Below, piece after piece: positions 1 to 8,335 of a stretch of DNA of 34,520 nucleotides. The notes below the pieces were generated by a model, which was not told the DNA's origin, ran no database searches, and worked only from the letters and a program-made list of their open reading frames with translations. The stretch's first letter is position 1; each line of letters opens with the position of its first letter. The DNA comes from Candidatus Magasanikiibacteriota bacterium. Its GTDB lineage: Bacteria; Patescibacteriota; Patescibacteriia; Magasanikbacterales; GWA2-37-8. Location: assembly GCA_943357105.1 (NCBI GenBank), contig CALRGC010000009.1, positions 1-34,520 of the forward strand, in the 5' to 3' direction. Both the position numbers and the translations under genes were made by a program.

Positions 1-996
1 CACTACTTCGTTGAGATCAGAGGCAGATAGTTTGGCGTCTTCGAGCGCTTTCTTTACTGGACCCAAAGTTTTTTCCACCAATCCACCTACGAGCTCTTCC
101 AATTTAGAACGAGTCAATTTCAAAACTAAATGTTTTGGACCATTGGCATCGGAAGTAATAAACGGTTGGTTGATTTCACTTTCTTGTGCGGTAGATAATT
201 CGATCTTGGCTTTTTCCGCGGCTTCTTTAATGCGCTGCAAAGACAACGGATCTTTACCCAAATCAATACCTTGATCTTTTTTAAATTCATCCAAAATCCA
301 TTGAATAATTACTTGATCAAAATCATCACCACCAAGATGGGTATCACCATTGGTAGAAAGCACCTGCACATTGTCCGGAGCGACTTCAAGGATAGATACA
401 TCAAATGTACCACCACCCAAATCATACACCACAATTTTTTGTTCGGTCTTTTTATCAAAACCATAGGCCAAAGCGGCGGCAGTTGGTTCGTTGATAATAC
501 GCAAAACTTTTAGACCAGCAATTTCACCGGCGTCTTTGGTTGCTTGGCGCTGAGAGTCGTCAAAATAAGCGGGCACGGTGATTACCGCTTCAGTCACTTT
601 TTCTCCCAAGCGTTCTTCCGCGTCCGCTTTCATTTTACCCAAAATCATCGCAGAAATTTCTTGCGGAGAATATTCTTTGCCTTGCATCTGCACTTTCACA
701 CCTTCACCAGATTTTACAATCTTATAAGGCATGAGTTTGAGATCGCGTTGCACTTCTTCGTCATTCCAATTGCGACCGATCAGACGCTTGATGGAATACA
801 AAGTGTTTTCCGGATTGGTCACCGCCTGACGTTTGGCCAACTGACCAACTAAGCGTTCACCGGATTTGCTCACAGCCACAATAGACGGTGTGGTGCGTGC
901 GCCTTCTTTATTTTCGAGAACTTTTGGCTGACCACCTTCGATGATGGACATACAGCTATTGGTTGTACCCAAGTCGATTCCTAATACTTTTGACAT
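1..996 (-). CDS. dnaK: Molecular chaperone DnaK (Hsp70), N-terminal part, truncated by window start
   Basis: Minus strand from 996 translates as [15 protein letters not shown]..., the Hsp70 phosphate-1 motif; the listed + ORFs here are antisense to it. Confidence 0.95.
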   Translation of the reverse strand, partial: MSKVLGIDLGTTNSCMSIIEGGQPKVLENKEGARTTPSIVAVSKSGERLVGQLAKRQAVTNPENTLYSIKRLIGRNWNDEEVQRDLKLMPYKIVKSGEGVKVQMQGKEYSPQEISAMILGKMKADAEERLGEKVTEAVITVPAYFDDSQRQATKDAGEIAGLKVLRIINEPTAAALAYGFDKKTEQKIVVYDLGGGTFDVSILEVAPDNVQVLSTNGDTHLGGDDFDQVIIQWILDEFKKDQGIDLGKDPLSLQRIKEAAEKAKIELSTAQESEINQPFITSDANGPKHLVLKLTRSKLEELVGGLVEKTLGPVKKALEDAKLSASDLNEVV

Positions 997-1006
997 ATAT
1001 GTTATG

Positions 1007-1510
1007 TTAATTAATTTTATTAATAAAATTATTTTTTAGATTATTATTTACAATACCAAAAATTTTTAAAGCAATACCAAGCAATAAAACATAAGCGCAA
1101 AAAATAAAAATATACGATGGGCTCATATGAGATTCTCCGACTTTACCAGCTGGGGTTAAAAATCCATTATCATACAAATAATTATAAAATATCACATAGA
1201 CAATTAATTCATATGTTGAATAAATAAGACTACCAATAATAAATAAATTACCGAGTAGCTTATTTTGTTTAAATGGCTTATTTTTTATATAACGGATGCT
1301 AACCAAAATAAATTTAATAATTAAACTAGACCAAAATATCAACCATAAAAAACTTAAAGATACTATATCATGTAAATATAAACTATCTTCAAAAACATCA
1401 CCAAAAAAAATAAACCAAATCCACAGAGGAAAAATCACCAAATAAACAGACGTGACCAGCATTAACGAGCCAAACAATTTTATTTTATTTATTTTTTCTA
1501 TTATGCTCAT
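1007..1510 (-). CDS. Hypothetical multi-pass membrane protein
   Basis: ORF with several hydrophobic segments; MSIIEKINK at 1510 is a plausible start (ORF extends to 1546). Confidence 0.6.
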   Translation of the reverse strand: MSIIEKINKIKLFGSLMLVTSVYLVIFPLWIWFIFFGDVFEDSLYLHDIVSLSFLWLIFWSSLIIKFILVSIRYIKNKPFKQNKLLGNLFIIGSLIYSTYELIVYVIFYNYLYDNGFLTPAGKVGESHMSPSYIFIFCAYVLLLGIALKIFGIVNNNLKNNFINKIN

Positions 1511-1537
1511 ACACTTAACAAATTTTAATAATATTGA

Positions 1538-1641
1538 TATAATCACTTTATCACGATGGGAGGACTATCAAAGAGTTCTGTCCCGCGGAAATGCCTCTTA
1601 TAATAACCTTTTGATTAATTTCAAGAGGTTTTTTATTTTTT
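1538..1641 (+). ncRNA. Candidate small RNA (promoter to intrinsic terminator)
   Basis: TTAACA(1515-1520)-17 nt-TATAAT(1538-1543); terminator AACCTTTTG-ATTAATTT-CAAGAGGTT followed by a T-rich run (1605-1641); no convincing ORF. Confidence 0.4.
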
Positions 1642-2184
1642 ATTCCATTCAAACTTACTCAACTCTTCTATCAGCAATAACCTCGATCTGGTAGCCGCGG
1701 TTTGCAGAGCTAGTGTCGGTTGATGCCCGAAACCAACATACTCTATATTCTTTTTTAACTCTTTTACTTTTTGCATCGCGGGAAGCAAATCAGTATCGGA
1801 TGAAATTACGATAGCGTCATCATACAAATTTTCATAGGCGCCTACCAGTAAATCCGTTGCAATCTTTACATCCACGCCTTTTTCGTGATAAACACCATCG
1901 TTTTTCATCAGATAACCTTTGTGTACTGTAACTTTATTATCTCTTAAATGATTAAACAATTTTCTTTGGGCCAAACGCATTTTTTGCCCTTTCATATCAT
2001 TAGGCAAGGCTCTAACCACACCAACATAATAACCAACTGAAATTACCTCTCTTTCACCCGCCAGATTCTCACATATACCACGATAATTGTATCTACTTAA
2101 ATTTTTTATTTCCAACGACTTCATTTTGAAGTAAAAATTACTTCCATCTATGAATATCGCCGCCCTCCTCTTATTTTCTGACAT
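1633..2184 (-). CDS. NYN (PIN-like) domain protein, LabA/DUF88 family
   Basis: AAIFIDGSNFYF... and DAIVISSDTDLLPAMQKVKELKKNIEYVGF motifs typical of NYN domains. Confidence 0.8.
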   Translation of the reverse strand: MSENKRRAAIFIDGSNFYFKMKSLEIKNLSRYNYRGICENLAGEREVISVGYYVGVVRALPNDMKGQKMRLAQRKLFNHLRDNKVTVHKGYLMKNDGVYHEKGVDVKIATDLLVGAYENLYDDAIVISSDTDLLPAMQKVKELKKNIEYVGFGHQPTLALQTAATRSRLLLIEELSKFEWNKK

Positions 2185-2202
2185 ATAATTTAGCTTAAAA
2201 CA

Positions 2203-2246
2203 AAAACCCCACCGGGCTCTCTTGCGAGAGCGGGGTGGGTGGTTTT
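2203..2246 (-). terminator. Strong intrinsic terminator downstream of hsp20
   Basis: GC-rich hairpin CCCCACCGGGCTCTC-TTGC-GAGAGCGGGGTGGG; minus-strand copy ends in a T run. Confidence 0.8.
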
Positions 2247-2307
2247 AGTTAATTACACTTTACCACCACACCCGATATTTGTCAAGTGGATAAATTGTCA
2301 ATGTTAA

Positions 2308-2739
2308 TTATTTTTTCTTAGTAATTTTAATCTCCACTTTTTTTGGTTCAGAAAGTTGCACTTTTGGACAACTGATTTTTAATATACCATCTTCAAAACT
2401 AGCTTCTACTTTATCCTCGGCTACCGCTGTGGGCAAAGCAATCTGACGAAAAAACGATCCACTGCGAACCTCTTTGCGATAATAATTTTTTTCTTCGATT
2501 TCGTGCTCTTTGTGATTTTCACCTTGCAAAGTGAGCACACCTTTTTCCACGCTCACCTTTACATCTTCCGGACTAAATCCGGCCAGCGGTGTTTCTACCA
2601 CTACGGATTTATCGGTTTCATACATATCTACCGCGGGTGTAAACGCTTTCATACTGGAATTTACCGCCGGCAAACGATTAAACGCTTCATCTACTTGATC
2701 AAATGGGTCCCACATCGGGCTCCAACGAATTAGAGTCAT
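2308..2739 (-). CDS. Hsp20 / alpha-crystallin small heat shock protein
   Basis: VVVETPLAGFSPEDVKVSVEKGVLTLQGE...GSFFRQIALPTAV...ASFEDGILKISCPK; alpha-crystallin domain. Confidence 0.93.
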   Translation of the reverse strand: MTLIRWSPMWDPFDQVDEAFNRLPAVNSSMKAFTPAVDMYETDKSVVVETPLAGFSPEDVKVSVEKGVLTLQGENHKEHEIEEKNYYRKEVRSGSFFRQIALPTAVAEDKVEASFEDGILKISCPKVQLSEPKKVEIKITKKK

Positions 2740-2762
2740 ATTAAAAAGGTTAATTATTAAAT

Positions 2763-3635
2763 TTATTTTGAAATTATTACTTTGGCGGCTTTGATTACTT
2801 TTCCTCCCATTTTATAGCCACCGATTAATTCTTTTATTACCATACCGGGCTCTTGGCCTTCCACTTCTTCTTCGCCCATACTCTCATGCATATTGGGGTC
2901 AAATTTTTCACCAACGGTTTTTATCTCTTCAATGCCGTGTGATTTTATCACATCGCCAAATTGCTTCATGATAAATCCGATACCGTCAATCCAATTTTTC
3001 ATTTGCTTATGCTCTTCGTTATCGGCTTGCAGAATTGGATGATGAAAGAAAGCAGATTTGAAATTGTCATATACCGGAATAAAATCTTCCAAAATTTGTG
3101 CCTTACTCATCTGCGCCCATTCACCGCGGCGCTCGTTGGTTTCTTTTTGTAAATTTTTGTAATCCGCTAGAGCGCGTTGCCAATCTTTTTTGTATTCTTC
3201 TGATTTATCCAAATTTTGTTTTTTAGACAGAAAAAATTCTTCAATGTGTTTTTTAACTGTTGGTTTTACATCTTGTCTAATCAACAATTCTCCTGGAGAT
3301 AATACAATAAAATCTGTGGCTTCATCAGGCTGTAAAACCGGCTTTTGCTCATCATCTACCATTTCCGCTCTATAGCGTAAAGCTATATAATGAATACCTT
3401 CTTCTGTTCTAATAGACTCACTAGTTGTCACATATTCCAAATTTTTAATATCCAATCCAGTTTCTTCTTTTACTTCTCTTAATACTGTATCACTAATTTT
3501 TTCTCCATATTCAATATGCCCACCCGGAGCCGTAAACATATCGCCTTCTTTCGGAGATTTAATTAAAAATAATTTTCCGTCTTTATCAAAGATATATACT
3601 CTAACAACAATGTGAATTTTTTGTTCGTCAGTCAT
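2763..3635 (-). CDS. grpE: NUDIX hydrolase domain fused to GrpE nucleotide exchange factor
   Basis: N-terminal Nudix box GHIEYGEKISDTVLREVKEETGL; C-terminal GrpE-like RALADYKNLQKETNERR...FDPNMHESMGEEEVEGQEPGMVIKELIGGYKMGGKVIKAAKVIISK in one ORF. Confidence 0.88.
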   Translation of the reverse strand: MTDEQKIHIVVRVYIFDKDGKLFLIKSPKEGDMFTAPGGHIEYGEKISDTVLREVKEETGLDIKNLEYVTTSESIRTEEGIHYIALRYRAEMVDDEQKPVLQPDEATDFIVLSPGELLIRQDVKPTVKKHIEEFFLSKKQNLDKSEEYKKDWQRALADYKNLQKETNERRGEWAQMSKAQILEDFIPVYDNFKSAFFHHPILQADNEEHKQMKNWIDGIGFIMKQFGDVIKSHGIEEIKTVGEKFDPNMHESMGEEEVEGQEPGMVIKELIGGYKMGGKVIKAAKVIISK

Positions 3636-3636
3636 A

Positions 3637-4317
3637 TTATTTGTTCAAAATTTCTTTAACTAATTGTAAAAGCGAATAGTTGCGTTTGTAATCGGTACGA
3701 GTCGGAGCAAGCAAAGCCAACAAACTGTCGCCAAATCTAAAAGACGCGACCGATAACATATTTCCAAATGGATGCTCCGTACCAACAAAAAACTGAATAT
3801 CATCAGAAACAAGATCATAAAAACCAGGAATGCAATCTTCACAACGATCAAAAACTTGTGACACGTCTCCGACTATCCCCAGCTCCACAAATTCCGGTTT
3901 GGAAAATAGATTGGACAGACCGGTGTAGTAAATAGAATTTGGAGAAAATGCGAATATCACGGTTTCTTGAGTGATCGCCGCAAGCACTTTGGCTAGATTT
4001 TTTTGAGCTTGAATTTTATCTTCAAAACCAAAAAAACTTTCCAGAGCGTCCGACTCTTTTTTGCCAACTTTCAATTTTTCCCAATCGGTTTTGCCAAGAT
4101 AATATTTATATCCTGATTCAGTCGGGATACGACCGGCCGAAGTGTGAGGATGAGTCAAATAGCCCATCTCTTCTAGATCACGCAATTCATTGCGCACCGT
4201 GGCTTCACTCCAATCCAAACCAGCCTCAGATACCAAAAACTTCGACCCAATTGGCTGGGCCGTAGCGATGTATTTTTCAATAACTAGGGTCAAAAGTTGC
4301 TCTTGACGAGTATTCAT
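3637..4317 (-). CDS. hrcA: Heat-inducible transcription repressor HrcA (short form)
   Basis: N-terminal winged HTH: QLLTLVIEKYIATAQPIGSKFL...SEATVRNELRDLEEMGYLTHPHTSAGRIPTESGYKYYL; 226 aa; preceded by CIRCE. Confidence 0.88.
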   Translation of the reverse strand: MNTRQEQLLTLVIEKYIATAQPIGSKFLVSEAGLDWSEATVRNELRDLEEMGYLTHPHTSAGRIPTESGYKYYLGKTDWEKLKVGKKESDALESFFGFEDKIQAQKNLAKVLAAITQETVIFAFSPNSIYYTGLSNLFSKPEFVELGIVGDVSQVFDRCEDCIPGFYDLVSDDIQFFVGTEHPFGNMLSVASFRFGDSLLALLAPTRTDYKRNYSLLQLVKEILNK

Positions 4318-4323
4318 AAAATA

Positions 4324-4350
4324 TTAGCACTCTAACCTTATGAGTGATAA
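4324..4350 (-). promoter_or_regulatory. CIRCE operator (HrcA binding site)
   Basis: TTAGCACTC-N9-GAGTGATAA, one mismatch from consensus TTAGCACTC-N9-GAGTGCTAA, directly upstream of hrcA. Confidence 0.93.
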
Positions 4351-4377
4351 TATACCAGAACTTATCCACACTGTCAA
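4349..4377 (-). promoter_or_regulatory. Sigma70-type promoter of the hrcA operon
   Basis: Minus strand TTGACA(4377-4372)-17 nt-TATATT(4354-4349), adjacent to and overlapping the CIRCE edge. Confidence 0.8.
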
Positions 4378-4394
4378 GGGTAATTCTGCATAGC

Positions 4395-4518
4395 AAAAAT
4401 AAAGAAAAAGGCGCAAATAGTGACTTTTTCGCTTTCCTCGGCCGCGAGGCCTCAGGGAATCGCCTGCGGGCTCATAACCCGCTCAAAAGTAACTATTTGC
4501 GCCTTTTTCTTTATTTTT
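4395..4518. repeat. Large inverted repeat with two apical GC-rich hairpins (possible family 3)
   Basis: 27-bp arms AAAAATAAAGAAAAAGGCGCAAATAGT / ACTATTTGCGCCTTTTTCTTTATTTTT; interior hairpins GGCC-GCGA-GGCC and GCGGG-CTCATAA-CCCGC. Confidence 0.85.
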
Positions 4519-4521
4519 TGT

Positions 4522-5091
4522 TTATTTTATAGTCTGAACCTCATGTAACAATACATTCTCTACGTAGATACCCCGCGCATAAAAGATGCGTTCAAGCTCA
4601 TTTTTAAGATCCATTTCAACAGCATCACGTTTAGTACTGACAATCTCATTCTGATCAAACTTACTAAACACCATGCGCACACGACTGCGGATAGTAGGGC
4701 GGATAATCTTGGCCACGAAATCCTCGCCAATCTGCTGCCAGATACTTGGGATCTGATGCACATCCAAACGCAACAACACCGTGCCCTCTACCCCCACTCG
4801 CACGCCGTCCTGAGTAACAGCGGCAATTGGAATATCACCCAAAGCTTTTTCATTCTGCACATTAAACTGACGATTTATAGAATATTCCAAAGTCTGCACA
4901 TTGAACAGTTTGGCTTTCTGCCAAAAAGGAATTTTGAGATGAAGCCCTGGGGTCAAAACTTTTTTCAATACCCCGCGGCCCAAATCATAAACACAAGCCA
5001 CATAACCCGGTGGCACAGTGATGAAAAAACCTTTCAACACATCGTCCACCACGAATGAGTACATTAATTTATCTAAAGAATCTCCAGCCAT
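4522..5091 (-). CDS. SPFH/prohibitin (Band 7) domain protein, minimal
   Basis: FFITVPPGYVACVYDLGRGVLKKVLTPGLHLKIPFWQKAKLFNVQTLEYS...; SPFH core without a long coiled-coil tail. Confidence 0.8.
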   Translation of the reverse strand: MAGDSLDKLMYSFVVDDVLKGFFITVPPGYVACVYDLGRGVLKKVLTPGLHLKIPFWQKAKLFNVQTLEYSINRQFNVQNEKALGDIPIAAVTQDGVRVGVEGTVLLRLDVHQIPSIWQQIGEDFVAKIIRPTIRSRVRMVFSKFDQNEIVSTKRDAVEMDLKNELERIFYARGIYVENVLLHEVQTIK

Positions 5092-5096
5092 AAATT

Positions 5097-5825
5097 TTAG
5101 TGATGGCCTCCCCCGCCCGCATCTTTGGGTTTGGCGGAGAAAAGCACATAGATTAATATGCTGATTATATCAGAAAATACCATAGAAGTCAAAATAAACA
5201 GTGATTTGACCATCGGCAATATCCACAAGGCGGTAAAGGTAAAAAGTGGGAACAAAAAGAGAAAAACCACCTGACTATTTTCCCAATGTTTTTTATGGCG
5301 ATTTTCAAAGACAATATAGGCAAACATATAAACAGCGCAAATTCCAGCCCAAATCCAATCATGAATACGGCCGATCTCAAAACCATAGAAGTTGGTATTA
5401 ATTTTGCCGGGAAAATCTATTGAAGGATATAAAATTTTAGCTAGTCTATCGCCAGTAATACCGCGCACAAATACTTGATAAAGCAGTACCAAAACCAGCA
5501 ACTGAATTAAAAGAGTAAGCACTTTTGCCCAGGGAGAAATCTTATTTCTCTTAATAATTTTGCGAATTTCCTCATTCTGAGCAATGGTATCATGGCGAAA
5601 ATCTTTGGCGGCTTCGAGTGCTTCTTCTTGAGCTTTTTCTTGCTTGACGGCATTACGTTCGGAAATAATGGTCAGCGGTAGCAAAATAAAGCGCAACAAA
5701 ACCGTAAGCCAAACCACGGCCCAACCCAGATTGTGATCGGTCAAATTATTGTAGATCCAAATCAAAGAATTCACGAGCGGTACCAACAGATACTGATTCC
5801 AAATAATATCTAACAAGTTAAACAT
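5097..5825 (-). CDS. yidC: YidC/Oxa1-family membrane protein insertase
   Basis: MFNLLDIIWNQYLLVPLVNSLIWIYNNLTDHNLGWAVVWLTVLLRFILLPLTI...; start chosen at 5825 rather than the longer ORF. Confidence 0.8.
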   Translation of the reverse strand: MFNLLDIIWNQYLLVPLVNSLIWIYNNLTDHNLGWAVVWLTVLLRFILLPLTIISERNAVKQEKAQEEALEAAKDFRHDTIAQNEEIRKIIKRNKISPWAKVLTLLIQLLVLVLLYQVFVRGITGDRLAKILYPSIDFPGKINTNFYGFEIGRIHDWIWAGICAVYMFAYIVFENRHKKHWENSQVVFLFLFPLFTFTALWILPMVKSLFILTSMVFSDIISILIYVLFSAKPKDAGGGGHH

Positions 5826-5884
5826 AATATGATAATTATAGCATAAAAGAGTATTTTTGACAACAAACTCTAAAGTAGTGGAAA

Positions 5885-5913
5885 TTGACCAAAAGCGATT
5901 TTTGTGGTACAAT
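5885..5913 (+). promoter_or_regulatory. Promoter of ABC-F gene
   Basis: TTGACC-17 nt-TACAAT. Confidence 0.65.
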
Positions 5914-5942
5914 TTGCCGGTAAAATCGACTAATTTCAATAT

Positions 5943-7418
5943 ATGGAACACGGTGATGTAATTCTGCGTTTTGAGGATGTGACATTTTATTATGATGAAA
6001 ATAAAGTGCTTCTGGAGGAAGCCAATTTTTCCGTCCGCAAAAATGCCAAAATCACTATAATGGGACAAAACGGTGCGGGCAAAAGCACTATCTTTAAAAT
6101 GATTACCGGTGAACTGAAACCAGAAAAAGGTCAGGTACATATTGGCCAAGGCGCTACGATTGGTATTGCTACTCAGGTGATGAAGCAAGAAAATTTTGAA
6201 AAAACTTTGGAAGAATTTTTTGCTGGAGCATTCGAAGACAAAAAATATGATCTACCAAAAAGAATAAAAGATATATTGGAAGTAGTGCGCCTCAATGTAA
6301 AACTTGATAAAAAAATAAAGGAATTTTCCGGTGGCCAGCAAGCGAGTTTGCTTTTGGCTTTTGCTCTGATCCAACAACCGGATATTTTGTTACTTGATGA
6401 GCCGACCAATAATCTTGACGCTGACGGCATTGGTCACCTTACTCAATTTTTGATGGACTATCCGAAAACTTGTCTGGTAATTTCGCATGACGCGAATTTT
6501 CTCAATGCCTTTACTCACGGCGTGCTTTATCTAGATTCCTATACGCATAAAGTTGAGCAATATGTGGGCGACTACTATGAAGTACTTGGTGAAATTGAAG
6601 CGCAAATCGAACGTGAACGCGCCAAAAATGCTCAACTCCAAAGAAGTATTCAGGACAGAAAAGATAAAATAAACTTTTTTGCGCACAAAGGTGGTAAGAT
6701 GCGCGCGCTAGCCAGTAAACTCCGCGACCAAGTAGAAGAAGCGGAAGAAAATATGGTAGATGAACGCCAAGAAGATAAAACTATTCGTGATTTTATTATT
6801 CCTTCGCAGACTGATATTGTGGGTACGGTGGCCGAAATAAAATTCGTCGGTATTATGGTAGATCATGAGCCAGTACGCAAAAATTTACTCTCCCCTATTT
6901 CGCTACGCAAAAAACAAAAATTAATTATTCAAGGACCAAACGGAATTGGTAAAAGTACTTTTTTGCAGGCTTTAGCTATGGGCACTGAAATTGGAGCCAC
7001 TATCAGTAAAGATGTAAAAGTGGGATATTACCGTCAAGATTTTTCCGGACTTGATTTTGATAAAACCGGCTATCAGGCCTTGGCTGATATGATGGTTGAT
7101 CCGTGGAATCAGGAAATTTACGCCACCGCGGCGCAATTTTTGCTATCTAGCGAAATTCTAAAAAATAAAATCGGTTCTTATTCCGAAGGTCAGAAAGGCT
7201 TACTCTGCTACGCGCGCTTTGTATTACAAAAACCTGGCCTACTAATAATGGACGAGCCGACCAATCATATTAATTTCCGTCATCTGCCGGTCATTGCCGA
7301 AGCTCTAAATAATTTTGAGGGGGCGATTATTTTGGTAAGTCACGCCTATGAATTTGTCGATCAAATTAAAATTGATCAAACTTTGGATCTGGGCGCGGAC
7401 AATACTTTTGAGAAATAA
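5943..7418 (+). CDS. ABC-F family ATP-binding protein
   Basis: Two ABC domains: GQNGAGKST / LSGGQ-like FSGGQQASLLLA / LLLDEPTNNLD, and GPNGIGKST / YSEGQKGLL / LLIMDEPTNH; no TM segments. Confidence 0.93.
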   Translation: MEHGDVILRFEDVTFYYDENKVLLEEANFSVRKNAKITIMGQNGAGKSTIFKMITGELKPEKGQVHIGQGATIGIATQVMKQENFEKTLEEFFAGAFEDKKYDLPKRIKDILEVVRLNVKLDKKIKEFSGGQQASLLLAFALIQQPDILLLDEPTNNLDADGIGHLTQFLMDYPKTCLVISHDANFLNAFTHGVLYLDSYTHKVEQYVGDYYEVLGEIEAQIERERAKNAQLQRSIQDRKDKINFFAHKGGKMRALASKLRDQVEEAEENMVDERQEDKTIRDFIIPSQTDIVGTVAEIKFVGIMVDHEPVRKNLLSPISLRKKQKLIIQGPNGIGKSTFLQALAMGTEIGATISKDVKVGYYRQDFSGLDFDKTGYQALADMMVDPWNQEIYATAAQFLLSSEILKNKIGSYSEGQKGLLCYARFVLQKPGLLIMDEPTNHINFRHLPVIAEALNNFEGAIILVSHAYEFVDQIKIDQTLDLGADNTFEK

Positions 7419-7429
7419 AAAAACGGTGG

Positions 7430-7435
7430 TATAAT
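7430..7435 (+). promoter_or_regulatory. -10 box (TATAAT) 6 nt from VKOR ATG, probable leaderless start
   Basis: TATAAT AGTAAT ATG. Confidence 0.55.
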
Positions 7436-7441
7436 AGTAAT

Positions 7442-7915
7442 ATGTTGGAAAAAATAAAACAATTTATTTACCGACCGACGATAATTGATATTAAATGGAA
7501 GAAAGCTATTTTAGCGCTTGCTTCTATTGGCCTCATAGATACCGGCTATCTCACTTACTCACACTATCAAGCTCAAATTCTACGCTGTTTTGGCCATACG
7601 GTAGTCAATGCCTGCCAGGTAGTGACGGAAAGCATCTATTCCACCATTTTAGGCGTCCCGGTAGCTTTAATCGGACTTTGTTTTTATATTTTTTTGATCA
7701 CCGTTACCATCTTAAGCTTTAAAAATAAATATAATTTTCTTTTAAATCTACTTTTGCCAATTACCACGCTGGCCATGCTGATGAGTTTGCGTTTTGTCTA
7801 TTTACAAGTCGCCGTAATCGGCTATATCTGCTACTACTGCATGCTTTCGGCAACTTTGTCACTAACATTATTTGTTATTTCAATGGTAATTTACAAAAAA
7901 ATAAATAAAATTTAA
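7442..7915 (+). CDS. Vitamin K epoxide reductase (VKOR) family protein
   Basis: Four-TM protein with NACQVVTESIYSTILGVPVALIGLCFY and YICYYCMLSA (CxxC). Confidence 0.88.
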   Translation: MLEKIKQFIYRPTIIDIKWKKAILALASIGLIDTGYLTYSHYQAQILRCFGHTVVNACQVVTESIYSTILGVPVALIGLCFYIFLITVTILSFKNKYNFLLNLLLPITTLAMLMSLRFVYLQVAVIGYICYYCMLSATLSLTLFVISMVIYKKINKI

Positions 7916-7919
7916 AACT

Positions 7920-8095
7920 AAAAAATAAAAATATCTCATAATTTTTACCACATAAAAGTGAGCCCCTAATTGGCGTAAGTAAATTTGAGTGGTGCCCCAC
8001 AGGGCAACGGCTCTACCCTTAGAGCCGTAACGAAAATTTATAGCCAATTATGCGAACTTTTATCAGGTAAAAATTATGAGATATTTTTATTTTTT
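7920..8095. repeat. Family 1 palindromic element, copy 1
   Basis: 30-bp perfect arms 7920-7949/8066-8095; inner imperfect stem (ATAAAAGT/ACTTTTAT, TAATTGGC/GCCAATTA, AAATTT/AAATTT); apical hairpins TGCCC-CACA-GGGCA and ACGGCTCTA-CCCT-TAGAGCCGT; core nearly identical to copy 2. Confidence 0.93.
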
Positions 8096-8332
8096 GACCA
8101 GAGATAATTTCTGAGTACGAGATAATTTCTTAATAGCAACCTCACGCTTCAGAGCTCTAGACAAAGTACGGAAATTTTCACTATAGATCAATTTCACCGG
8201 CCGACGCGAGCGCGTATACTTCGCCGCCGTTTTGGAAAAATTATGATCGTGAATTCTTTTTTCCAAATTATTGGTATAGCCGGTATATAAAGTTTTGTCT
8301 TTACAGCGCACAATATAGACCGTGTAAAGCAT
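8087..8332 (-). CDS. GIY-YIG domain protein (UPF0213/YhbQ-like)
   Basis: MLYTVYIVRCKDKTLYTGYTNNLEKRIHDHN...AAKYTRSRRPVKLIYSE. Confidence 0.93.
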   Translation of the reverse strand: MLYTVYIVRCKDKTLYTGYTNNLEKRIHDHNFSKTAAKYTRSRRPVKLIYSENFRTLSRALKREVAIKKLSRTQKLSLVKK

Positions 8333-8335
8333 AGA

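Noticed and set aside
11-852. Three + strand ORFs (11-274, 271-513, 544-852)
   Set aside because: Antisense to dnaK, which translates cleanly on the minus strand.
4344-4532. 62-aa + ORF over the palindrome upstream of hrcA
   Set aside because: Lies in the inverted repeat and promoter/CIRCE region; no protein-like features.
5826-6188. N-terminal extension of the YidC ORF to 6188
   Set aside because: It would overlap the ABC-F gene and its promoter. The start at 5825 gives a normal insertase N-terminus.
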